From NCBI GenBank assembly GCA_026991065.1, contig JALXCG010000343.1, positions 1-6,343 of the forward strand: DNA of 6,343 nt. The letters run 5' to 3'. The translations under genes were made by a program, and so were the position numbers. A model generated the notes under the pieces. The model had not been told where the DNA came from, searched no databases, and saw only the letters and a program-made list of their open reading frames with translations. Positions 1 to 5,414 of this stretch are shown one piece after another (positions within the stretch are counted from its first letter, which is position 1; each line of letters begins with the position of its first letter). This DNA is from JALXCG01 sp026991065 [NCBI: Gemmatimonadota bacterium]. Lineage in GTDB: Bacteria > GCA-2686955.

Positions 1-833
1 CCGCCATCCCCCATGATCTCCTGGAGGCGGAGCTTTTCGGCCACGCGCGCGGCGCGTTTACCGGCGCAACGTGCGACAAGCGCGGTTTCTTTGTTGAGGC
101 CAGCGGCGGCACCCTGTTTCTGGACGAAATTGGTGACCTGCCGCTGGCGCTGCAAGCCAAGCTGCTGCGGGTTCTGGAGGATCGTGTGGTCACGCCGCTC
201 GGACGCACGCGCGGTGTGGAGGTCGATTTTCGTGTTGTTGCGGCGACCCACGTTGACCTGGGCAGCGCCGTGGCCGGTGGTCGATTCCGCTCCGACCTCT
301 ACTACCGCATGCAGGGGCTTGAATTGCGGATCCCGCCCCTGCGCGCGCGGCGGGAGGATCTGCCGCTGCTGGTGGAGCATTTCCTGGCGGAGTTCCGGGC
401 CGCGCGGGGCCTGCGCGCGCCCCACAGCCTGAGTGCCAGCGCCTGGCGGGCATTGGAGCGCTACGACTGGCCGGGCAATGTGCGCGAGCTGCGCCACGCG
501 ATCCTGGTGGCGGCCGAGTTGCAGCCGCCGGGCGGTGGTCCGATTCCGCTGGAGGCGCTGCCGCCGCGCATCATCGAAGCCGCGCGCAGCGCCGGTTTGG
601 CGGGGCTCTGCGCCGGTCTTCGGGTGGACGAGCGCTTGCTGCGGCGGCTCTTTGGGGTGGTCGCCGCACACGGCTACAAGCCGGTCATGGAGGCGGTCGA
701 TCGTTACATCCTGCAGCGTGCGCTGGAAGCGCACAACGGCAATCAGCGCGCCGCCGCCCGGAGCATCTCGATCCGCGAATCGACCCTGCGCCAGAAGAGC
801 CGTCGCATGGGAGTGGTGCGGCCGCGGGCGTAG
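1..833 (+). CDS. Sigma-54-dependent transcriptional regulator (bacterial enhancer-binding protein), 5' truncated
   Basis: This is the C-terminal 276 residues of a sigma-54 activator; the first full codon is at position 3 and the stop is TAG at 831-833. In this frame the sequence shows ELFGH followed by the GAFTGA loop (51-68), which contacts sigma-54, and the Walker B segment [13 protein letters not shown] with D-E at 123-128. A sensor I-like VVAATH, the FRSDLYYR arginine-finger region and WPGNVREL follow. A Fis-type helix-turn-helix ([19 protein letters not shown], about residues 246-272) ends the protein. Members of the family hydrolyse ATP to remodel sigma-54 RNA polymerase at -24/-12 promoters. 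Sensor I normally reads ATN; here it is ATH. The Walker A motif and the N-terminal sensing domain are upstream of the window, so the input signal is unknown. A GTG at 186 is internal, not the start. A sigma-54-like promoter lies 188 bases beyond the stop, so a local target is likely. Confidence 0.95.
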   Translation, partial: AIPHDLLEAELFGHARGAFTGATCDKRGFFVEASGGTLFLDEIGDLPLALQAKLLRVLEDRVVTPLGRTRGVEVDFRVVAATHVDLGSAVAGGRFRSDLYYRMQGLELRIPPLRARREDLPLLVEHFLAEFRAARGLRAPHSLSASAWRALERYDWPGNVRELRHAILVAAELQPPGGGPIPLEALPPRIIEAARSAGLAGLCAGLRVDERLLRRLFGVVAAHGYKPVMEAVDRYILQRALEAHNGNQRAAARSISIRESTLRQKSRRMGVVRPRA

Positions 834-839
834 GAGTTT

Positions 840-890
840 GCCGCGCAGTTTCCGCGCCGCGCCCGCGTAGATTCTGCGCGGCTTTATCTT
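840..890 (+). terminator. Possible intrinsic terminator after the sigma-54 regulator
   Basis: Seven bases after the regulator stop, GCCGCGCAG (840-848) pairs perfectly with CTGCGCGGC (874-882). A 25-base GC-rich loop lies between them and TTTATCTT follows. The stem is strong, but the loop is long and the T tract is interrupted, so termination efficiency is uncertain. It sits where the regulator transcript should end. Confidence 0.4.
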
Positions 891-924
891 GTTGCGCCGC
901 ATCGGGATCGGATGAGAGCTGCGG

Positions 925-936
925 CCGGCGCGCCGG
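925..936. promoter_or_regulatory. Perfect 12-bp palindrome, candidate upstream activator site
   Basis: CCGGCGCGCCGG is a perfect inverted repeat. It lies about 110-120 bases upstream of the start predicted from the sigma-54 promoter at 1021-1036, a distance typical for enhancer-binding protein sites. Such palindromes also arise by chance in GC-rich DNA and only one copy is seen. Assignment to the adjacent regulator is inference. Confidence 0.3.
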
Positions 937-1020
937 ATCTGCGCAAGAGTGCTCCGGGAGGGGGTTGGCTGAAGACGTGTAACTTGGTGGGGCTGTGTGT
1001 GTTACGCAATGTCGATCAAC

Positions 1021-1036
1021 TGGACCGGGTCTTGCA
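1021..1036 (+). promoter_or_regulatory. Sigma-54 (-24/-12) promoter
   Basis: TGGACCGGGTCTTGCA matches the sigma-54 consensus TGGCACG-N4-TTGCW except for an AC in place of CA after TGG. The invariant GG (1022-1023) and GC (1034-1035) are separated by exactly 10 bases, the required geometry. Transcription would start near 1047, leaving a leader of about 85 bases before the exported-protein gene at 1132. The gene just upstream encodes a sigma-54 activator, which raises confidence that the match is functional. Confidence 0.7.
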
Positions 1037-1051
1037 ATGGGTAGGGCTGTC

Positions 1052-1084
1052 GGCGCGGCGCAGCCGCTTCGCGCCATCCTTTTT
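1052..1084 (+). promoter_or_regulatory. Leader hairpin with T run, possible attenuator or terminator
   Basis: GGCGCG (1052-1057) pairs with CGCGCC (1070-1075). Inside it GCG (1058-1060) pairs with CGC (1065-1067), leaving only a two-base TT bulge, so the hairpin has about nine GC pairs. Five Ts follow at 1080-1084 after a four-base spacer. It lies between the predicted sigma-54 start and the 1132 start codon. There it could attenuate the leader, or act as a second terminator for the regulator transcript. The spacer is longer than in a classic intrinsic terminator. Confidence 0.35.
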
Positions 1085-1120
1085 CTCATCCACCCATGCG
1101 CGGCCCACCACGGCCGCACC

Positions 1121-1128
1121 AGGAGAGA
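1121..1128 (+). promoter_or_regulatory. Ribosome binding site that sets the 1132 start
   Basis: AGGAGAGA lies just upstream of the ATG at 1132. Starting there gives a protein that opens directly with a signal peptide. The in-frame ATG at 1096 would add 12 residues rich in Pro and Arg with no comparable binding site. Confidence 0.75.
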
Positions 1129-1131
1129 CAG

Positions 1132-1530
1132 ATGTTACGTTCATCCGCAATCGCTGCCACACTGTTGCTGGCGGCAGCCACCGCCTCCTACGGAAACAGT
1201 GTCATCGCCTATGGAGCAATCACCGACCAGCGTGGCTTCCCCATTGAGGGCGCCCAGGTCGCCATCGGCTATTGGGAGCCGATGAACCTCTGCCCCACCT
1301 TCATCTCCGATGTCGTCACCGCCGATGCGAACGGCGTCTACTCGGTCGCCGCACCCTACAACGCCTTCGAGTACGGCACCGTCTACCACCTCTTCTCCCG
1401 CGTCGACGATACCCAGGGTTACTCTTCGGAAGCGGAGAAGCTCTGGGATCTGACTGTCTACCCCGTCCACCCGATGTACTTCGAGATCAGCTTCGAGGAT
1501 CCGGGCACCAACGGGTGGCCCTGCCCGTAG
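1132..1530 (+). CDS. Small exported protein with carboxypeptidase-regulatory-like beta domain
   Basis: The product is 132 residues long. Residues 1-21 form a signal peptide: Met-Leu-Arg, a hydrophobic Ala/Leu core at about 6-18, and likely cleavage near ATA-SYG. The mature part begins with a pattern typical of carboxypeptidase-regulatory-like/CNA-B beta-sandwich domains: a small strand, then G-x-I-T-D-x-x-G-x-P-I-x-G-A-x-V (residues 28-43), and T-A-D-A-N-G-V-Y-S-V (63-72). These folds are usually structural or binding modules of surface and secreted proteins. No catalytic motif is visible. Cys54 and Cys131 could form a disulfide that ties the C-terminus back to the domain. The gene stands alone behind a sigma-54 promoter, so it is probably made on demand under control of the neighbouring activator. 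The specific function is unknown; the fold call comes from motif pattern only. Confidence 0.85.
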   Translation: MLRSSAIAATLLLAAATASYGNSVIAYGAITDQRGFPIEGAQVAIGYWEPMNLCPTFISDVVTADANGVYSVAAPYNAFEYGTVYHLFSRVDDTQGYSSEAEKLWDLTVYPVHPMYFEISFEDPGTNGWPCP

Positions 1531-1572
1531 CAGCCGTTTGGCGCGGGCGCAGCCGCGTGCTGCCCAGGCCGC

Positions 1573-1600
1573 GCGCTGCCGGTGATCCCACCGGCGGCGT
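1573..1600. terminator. Hairpin between convergent genes, likely bidirectional terminator
   Basis: In the 88-base gap between the two converging stops, GCCGGTG (1578-1584) pairs with CACCGGC (1589-1595) around a four-base ATCC loop. The stem extends outward to about 11 pairs including one T-G wobble (1574-1599). The plus side is followed only by TTT and the minus side has no T tract. It would therefore be a weak or factor-assisted terminator, but its position suits both units. Confidence 0.5.
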
Positions 1601-1618
1601 TTGCGGCTGCGCGGTGCG

Positions 1619-2089
1619 TCAGCGCCCGCCAAAGCGTCGCGGTGGATCGTACCAAAGCAGGTAGATGGTTATTGCGAGCAACCCGACGTCGCGCAGCAGC
1701 ACCATTTTCAGCCCCCAAAAGAGCTGGGCATCGGTGCGGGCCGCGGCGTGCACATCGAAACAGCCGCAGTGGACCGGGTTTCCGGTTGCCAGGGCCCAAC
1801 TGACCGCCGCGCCGAAGATCAGCAGCAGCACCAGCGAGACCAGCGCGGCGCCGCGCCGCCAGAAGCCGAGGATCAGTGCCAGACCGATCACCAGTTCCAC
1901 ACCGGGCATGATCATCGCTTGCAGGTTGATCAACTGACCGGGGAGAATGTCGTAGGCCCAGATGTTCTTGGCGAAAGAGGGCGGGTCCATCAGCTTGGGC
2001 CAGGCGGCGACCACAAAGACCACCCCGAGCGCGATCTGCAGGCGCACCGCCAGCCACTCACGACGCAGAAGAGTTGTCAGCTCACTCAT
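1619..2089 (-). CDS. MauE/DoxX-type redox-associated integral membrane protein
   Basis: A 156-residue protein with four hydrophobic helices at about 15-33, 56-76, 80-101 and 123-146. Family marks are visible: A-W-P-K-L-x-D-P-x-x-F at the end of helix 1, an I-M-P-G-V-E-L helix 2, a Cys-Gly-Cys-Phe motif (C108, C110) after helix 3, and an Arg-Asp pair (133-134) in helix 4. MauE proteins are known from methylamine dehydrogenase maturation and are linked to disulfide or thiol redox. Many relatives, including this one, have no mau genes nearby in view. The ATG overlaps the stop of the rhodanese gene (ATGA), showing translational coupling. It is the last gene of the operon, and the convergent hairpin follows. 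The family call is firm. The role is inferred to be electron or sulfane-sulfur transfer with the rhodanese. The symbol mauE would overstate it. Confidence 0.88.
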   Translation of the reverse strand: MSELTTLLRREWLAVRLQIALGVVFVVAAWPKLMDPPSFAKNIWAYDILPGQLINLQAMIMPGVELVIGLALILGFWRRGAALVSLVLLLIFGAAVSWALATGNPVHCGCFDVHAAARTDAQLFWGLKMVLLRDVGLLAITIYLLWYDPPRRFGGR

Positions 2090-2751
2090 TGCGCGCCACC
2101 CTCCGCGATCGCGCCGCCCATTTTCAGCCAGTTGGGATAGCCATCGCGATAGATCAGCACATTCATGAATCCTTCGCTCCAGAGCCGTTCGGCGAGCATG
2201 TGCGAATCCTGGCAGTCGCCGCCGTTGCAGTAGACGACGACCGGCTCCTCTTGCGCGACTTCGAAAGCGAGCTGATCCAGGCGCTCCGCCAGGAGCGCGG
2301 TTTCGAAGATCGGAATCGAGCGGGCGCCGCGAATGTGCCCCTCCTCATACTGCGAGGAGCGCCGGGCATCAACAAAAACCGCGCCCTCCTCCCACAGGCG
2401 GCGGGTCTGCAGCGGATCGATCTCCACCGCCACGGCATCCGCGTCGATCGGGGGCAATTCGACCCGGCGCCAGTCGGCGCTGTTGGCGGTGTTGAGGCTG
2501 TCGTTCAGGCCATCCGCCAGGGCTTCGCCGGGAGCGCCGGCGGTCGCGGAAGCGGGCGCCGAGTCGGCCGCAGCGGCGGGACCATTCGCCGTGGCGCGAA
2601 CCACTCCATCCGCGTCTTTCTCCGGGTAGTCGGTCACCCAGGCCAGGCGCCGGCTCGGCTCCTTGAGGCTGTTGTTGACCAGCCCGACCGCGCCCCCCAG
2701 CGCAGTCAGCAGCAAAGCTTTCCAGATGGCATCACGCCATTTTCTCATCAT
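2086..2751 (-). CDS. Membrane-anchored rhodanese-like sulfurtransferase
   Basis: A 221-residue protein. A positive N-terminus and a hydrophobic segment (about 9-25) form a signal anchor that should place the rest outside the cytoplasm. Residues about 45-95 are a low-complexity Ala/Asn/Gly/Pro linker. The rhodanese domain covers about 103-215: F-V-D-A-R at 126-130, the Q-Y-x-x-G-H-I-x-G-A-R-S-I-P segment (134-147), and the active loop Y-C-N-G-G-D-C-Q-D-S at 174-183. Cys175 is the expected persulfide-forming nucleophile. A second cysteine, Cys180, lies in the same loop. D-G-Y-P-N-W (203-208) matches the family's usual C-terminal signature. It follows the 352-aa membrane gene after 30 bases and overlaps the MauE-type gene by ATGA. 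Two adjacent ATG codons (2751 and 2748) are equally possible starts, and the upstream GGA is a weak binding site. Substrate unknown. Confidence 0.92.
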   Translation of the reverse strand: MMRKWRDAIWKALLLTALGGAVGLVNNSLKEPSRRLAWVTDYPEKDADGVVRATANGPAAAADSAPASATAGAPGEALADGLNDSLNTANSADWRRVELPPIDADAVAVEIDPLQTRRLWEEGAVFVDARRSSQYEEGHIRGARSIPIFETALLAERLDQLAFEVAQEEPVVVYCNGGDCQDSHMLAERLWSEGFMNVLIYRDGYPNWLKMGGAIAEGGAQ

Positions 2752-2781
2752 CTCGATTCCACTTTCCGCCGGGGTCGGGCG

Positions 2782-3840
2782 TTAGCCCAGGCCAACCCAG
2801 GCCATCAGGGGATGCACCATGGCGTGAATTGTCGCCACCGCGCGCTCTCCCTTGGGGTCGATCAGCCAGAGCCAGTTGTCGAAGAGGAACTCCAGGCGGA
2901 TCGCCAGGAGCGCAATGCGCCCCATCACGGTGTAGCCGAATGCCGCGCCGAAAGTCACCATCAGGAACCAGATGCCCACCTTGGCGGTCTTGCCGACCAC
3001 GCCTGTGTGCTCGATCGAAAAGAAGAAGTAGACCAGGGCGCAAAGCACCCCAATCACCAGCACGATGTTCTTCACCGAATCCCAGAAAAGGAATCCCCCG
3101 CCGTCGGGTGCCGCGACCACCAGGGGAATGATGCTGTTGCGAATCTGGCTCAGAAAATCAGCGTGGATGAAGCCCACCAGACGGATGCCGGCGGTGCTGC
3201 CGATGATGAAGGCCAGCGGCCAGCGACTGATCCAGGCGCCCACCGGCGAGAGCCGCATCAGCAGCATCACCCCCAGAATCAAGGGGATGATATAGGCATA
3301 GTCGGGGCCGCCGCTCAGCCCCGGCATCGCCCAGGAGCGCACCAGGTCCGGGGCAACTTTGGCGAGTAGGTTGGGCACCACCACATCCCAGAACCCAACC
3401 ACCATCCAGTAGGCGGCGGAGACTCCTACCACGACCGCTTCGGCGATCTTGTAGAAGGGGTTGTCGCGGTAGAGGAAGGACATGATGAAGAGGGTGAAGA
3501 GCGCGGCGGCCCAGGTGCCCAGGGTATGCGCCCAACTGAAACGGATCTCGGTCTGCTCGGGGTTCTTGGCGCGGGCGGCGAAGTACTCGCCCGGGGTGAC
3601 TCGATTCAAGCGCTCCCAACCGATCCGGTCAGTGGCCGGAACCGCCTCCAGGTCGTAGTCCAGCGCCTCATCACTGGCGACATCCACCCAGTGCGGCGCC
3701 TCGGCGCTGCCGACATTCACGAACTCCATCGGCACTGAACGCACATAGGAACTGCCGGCGCCACGCAGGAGCGCGTTGGCCAGAAGCAAAACCGCGCCGA
3801 GCAACAGAATGACTGTCCAACGAATGGTGTTGCGATTCAT
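2782..3840 (-). CDS. Polytopic membrane protein of unknown function (352 aa)
   Basis: I do not recognise a named family. The first helix (about 8-25) follows a positive N-terminus. A hydrophilic stretch (about 29-103) is then predicted outside the cytoplasm. About seven further hydrophobic segments follow, roughly at 105-123, 132-151, 182-197, 208-225, 256-275, 287-306 and 306-320, ending in a short C-terminal hydrophobic region. Several membrane segments carry charged or polar residues (H-T-L-G-T-W, A-G-I-R-L-V-G-F-I-H-A-D, G-Y-T-V-M-G-R). Such residues often mark functional channels or subunit contacts. No transporter, protease or cofactor motif is evident. Its ATG overlaps the stop of the upstream 285-aa gene (ATGA), so the two are translationally coupled and probably made in fixed ratio. 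It most likely acts as the integral core of the same envelope assembly as its neighbours; this is inference from context. Confidence 0.88.
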   Translation of the reverse strand: MNRNTIRWTVILLLGAVLLLANALLRGAGSSYVRSVPMEFVNVGSAEAPHWVDVASDEALDYDLEAVPATDRIGWERLNRVTPGEYFAARAKNPEQTEIRFSWAHTLGTWAAALFTLFIMSFLYRDNPFYKIAEAVVVGVSAAYWMVVGFWDVVVPNLLAKVAPDLVRSWAMPGLSGGPDYAYIIPLILGVMLLMRLSPVGAWISRWPLAFIIGSTAGIRLVGFIHADFLSQIRNSIIPLVVAAPDGGGFLFWDSVKNIVLVIGVLCALVYFFFSIEHTGVVGKTAKVGIWFLMVTFGAAFGYTVMGRIALLAIRLEFLFDNWLWLIDPKGERAVATIHAMVHPLMAWVGLG

Positions 3841-4694
3841 TGCCCGCCTCCGCGCTTCTCGGCGAAATAGACCACATTGCCGGCGATAATCAGCAGAATC
3901 ATGAGCAGGTGCGCCACCAGTTGCGGCCCCATGCGGCGAAGCCCTTCGTGGTATTTGGGGTTGTCCTCAAGGTGATAGTGATCCACCACCAGCTTCTCAT
4001 ACTCGGCGGCGCCCTTGATCGCGCCCAGCAGACCGGGCAACTGATCGGGAATGTAGGGGTAGAGCAGCGGGGCCTGCACCCCGGTGCAGCCGCCTACCAG
4101 CTTGATCTGATCGGGATAAGCGGTCACCGCGTATTGCACCCACTCCTTGGTCCCCGGATAGCCGGCGCTGACATTGATCACCAGATCCATGTCCTGCACG
4201 CTCGTGACCCCCTGGCACATCGGAATGTCATCGATGTCGGTGCCAAAAGCATCGGTGGTGTAGAGCTGGCGGAAATCGGTCACCACCACTTTGATCACGC
4301 CCTCGTTGCCGGACTTGAAACCGAGATTCACATAGTCGCGCCCATACTCCATCTGGGGGAAATCGGCGCGGATCACATTGGCAATGGTGTCGTCGATCAT
4401 CTGCGAGCCGACCGGCCAGAGCGCCATGAAGTAGAGCTTGTGCCCTTTGGCGGCGCAGTGGTAGGCGAAGGCGGTGGCCATCGGCCCGAGTTCTCCCTCG
4501 CTTGCCGGATCATAGTCGTAGGAGAGCAGAATCTTCGACCCGCTCGGCAGCGACTCGATGGCATCGAAAGTGGAGCGCGCCAGGGCGGTGGGCGTTTCCG
4601 GGAACTGTGCTTCGAAAAGAATCGGCAGCGACACCGAGAGAAACACCAAGAGAAAGATCCAGCGGCGGTCGAGAGTCTTCAATCGCTCAATCAT
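3837..4694 (-). CDS. Bitopic membrane protein with large soluble domain, unknown function (285 aa)
   Basis: The start is set at ATG 4694. It lies two bases after the upstream stop and seven bases after a GGAGG (4706-4702), although the frame is open back to 4877. Helix 1 (about 12-29) follows Lys/Arg-rich residues. Helix 2 (about 258-277) is followed by Glu-Lys-Arg. Positive-inside reasoning therefore places the roughly 225-residue domain between them outside the cytoplasm and both ends inside. The domain looks alpha/beta: strand-like I-L-L-S-Y-D-Y (55-61), L-Y-F-M-A-L (87-92), V-I-K-V-V-V-T-D (133-140) and D-L-V-I-N-V-S (170-176) alternate with helices. It carries acidic clusters, cysteines 80, 160 and 203, and a conserved-looking L-L-G-A-I-K-G-A-A-E-Y-E (222-233). 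I recognise no enzyme family. The gene overlaps the 352-aa membrane gene by ATGA. A ligand-binding role outside the membrane is plausible but unproven. Confidence 0.88.
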   Translation of the reverse strand: MIERLKTLDRRWIFLLVFLSVSLPILFEAQFPETPTALARSTFDAIESLPSGSKILLSYDYDPASEGELGPMATAFAYHCAAKGHKLYFMALWPVGSQMIDDTIANVIRADFPQMEYGRDYVNLGFKSGNEGVIKVVVTDFRQLYTTDAFGTDIDDIPMCQGVTSVQDMDLVINVSAGYPGTKEWVQYAVTAYPDQIKLVGGCTGVQAPLLYPYIPDQLPGLLGAIKGAAEYEKLVVDHYHLEDNPKYHEGLRRMGPQLVAHLLMILLIIAGNVVYFAEKRGGGQ

Positions 4695-4696
4695 GG

Positions 4697-5395
4697 CTAA
4701 CCCTCCCCTCCGCCCAGGTGGGAGCGATCCACCCCCAGCAACACTTTGAGTGAAGTGGAGGCGATGCCCAGGGCGATGCCGATCATGATGGCGCGGTTGC
4801 CGGCGGTGTTGGCCACCTTCATGATGGTTACGGTGAGGTTCTCGATCTTCAGGCCGGCGAGCGAATCGGGCAGCCAACTGGTGAGCGCCGGCCCGGCCGC
4901 GGTGCGCCCGAGCAGAATGATGAAGGCGGTGCCGAGCAGCAGGATCGCTTCGGTGTTTTTCGCCCGAAAAGCGCGAAACGCGGCGGAAGCGACATAGAAG
5001 GCCAGCATCGCGAACATCGTCGCCGTCAGCGGCTTGAATGCGTACTCATAGAGCCACCAGAAGGGGCTACCGATCTCGCGGTAGCTCCCCGACCAGGCGT
5101 AAGCGGGGAACTGTTCGCTGGGATGCACCCCCCATTTCGACAGTCCCACTACCAGGGTGATCGCAAACGCCAGCAGCGTGATCACCGAGTAGCCCCACCC
5201 GGCGCGCCGGTCCGACACTTTCTGCAGGTGGATCTTGAGCAGATTGCCACCGCCGAGCACAAAGGCCACGGAAGCGAGCACATCGAACCAGATCGCCGCC
5301 TCTTCCCCCCACCCTTCGGAGAAGGGAAAGAAGTAGGAGAGGACTAGCACAATGCCGGCCAATCCGGTGATCAACAATGGAATCGTTCTTTTCAT
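4697..5395 (-). CDS. Six-helix membrane protein of unknown function (232 aa)
   Basis: About six hydrophobic segments are visible, at 5-24, 33-54, 68-88, 119-140, 148-164 and 198-220. The longest hydrophilic stretch (about 89-118) is rich in Trp, Tyr and Pro and lies between helices 3 and 4. The tail ends in a short hydrophilic D-R-S-H-L-G-G-G-E-G. A conspicuous F-R-A-F-R-A-K-N-T-E-A loop (140-150) separates helices 4 and 5, and N-T-A-G-N-R-A-I-M-I-G-I-A-L-G-I opens helix 6. No named family, catalytic motif or transporter signature is recognised. The ATG at 5395 has a GGAG upstream and lies 19 bases after the stop of the DUF6754-like gene. Its own stop is two bases before the next start. It is presumably a subunit of the membrane assembly encoded by the first four genes. 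Confidence 0.87.
   Translation of the reverse strand: MKRTIPLLITGLAGIVLVLSYFFPFSEGWGEEAAIWFDVLASVAFVLGGGNLLKIHLQKVSDRRAGWGYSVITLLAFAITLVVGLSKWGVHPSEQFPAYAWSGSYREIGSPFWWLYEYAFKPLTATMFAMLAFYVASAAFRAFRAKNTEAILLLGTAFIILLGRTAAGPALTSWLPDSLAGLKIENLTVTIMKVANTAGNRAIMIGIALGIASTSLKVLLGVDRSHLGGGEG
4702..4706 (-). promoter_or_regulatory. Ribosome binding site that sets the 4694 start
   Basis: On the minus strand this reads GGAGG, inside a longer G-rich GAGGGGAGGG. It lies seven bases before ATG 4694 and inside the end of the upstream gene. It supports the 285-residue start over the 61-residue in-frame extension, whose sequence is Arg/His/Gly-rich and looks like out-of-frame reading of the six-helix gene. 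Confidence 0.75.
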
Positions 5396-5414
5396 GCTGA
5401 ACTCCGCACGCCGC

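Noticed and set aside
186-188. GTG as start of the sigma-54 regulator
   Set aside because: Upstream in-frame codons encode GAFTGA and Walker B, so the gene begins before the window.
1014-1026. Possible IHF site (ATCAA) near the sigma-54 promoter
   Set aside because: Only the ATCAA half matches; the downstream TTR is missing and the site would overlap the -24 element.
1458-2057. 199-codon minus-strand frame overlapping the MauE-type gene and the exported-protein gene
   Set aside because: It runs through both real genes and the intergenic hairpin. Its Arg/Ala-rich sequence lacks motifs, whereas the alternative frames carry MauE and signal-peptide features.
2074-3369. 431-codon plus-strand open frame
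   Set aside because: It lies antisense to the rhodanese and 352-aa genes. Its sequence is His/Gln/Arg-rich and low in hydrophobics, as expected from the shadow of a GC-rich gene, and it has no family motif.
3840-4700. 286-codon plus-strand open frame
   Set aside because: Antisense to the 285-aa membrane gene, which has a ribosome binding site, coupled neighbours and clear membrane helices. The plus frame is a compositional shadow.
4695-4877. 61-residue N-terminal extension of the 285-aa protein
   Set aside because: It would overlap the six-helix gene by 181 bases and consists of Arg/His/Gly-rich residues. The start at 4694 has a good GGAGG and the usual two-base gap.
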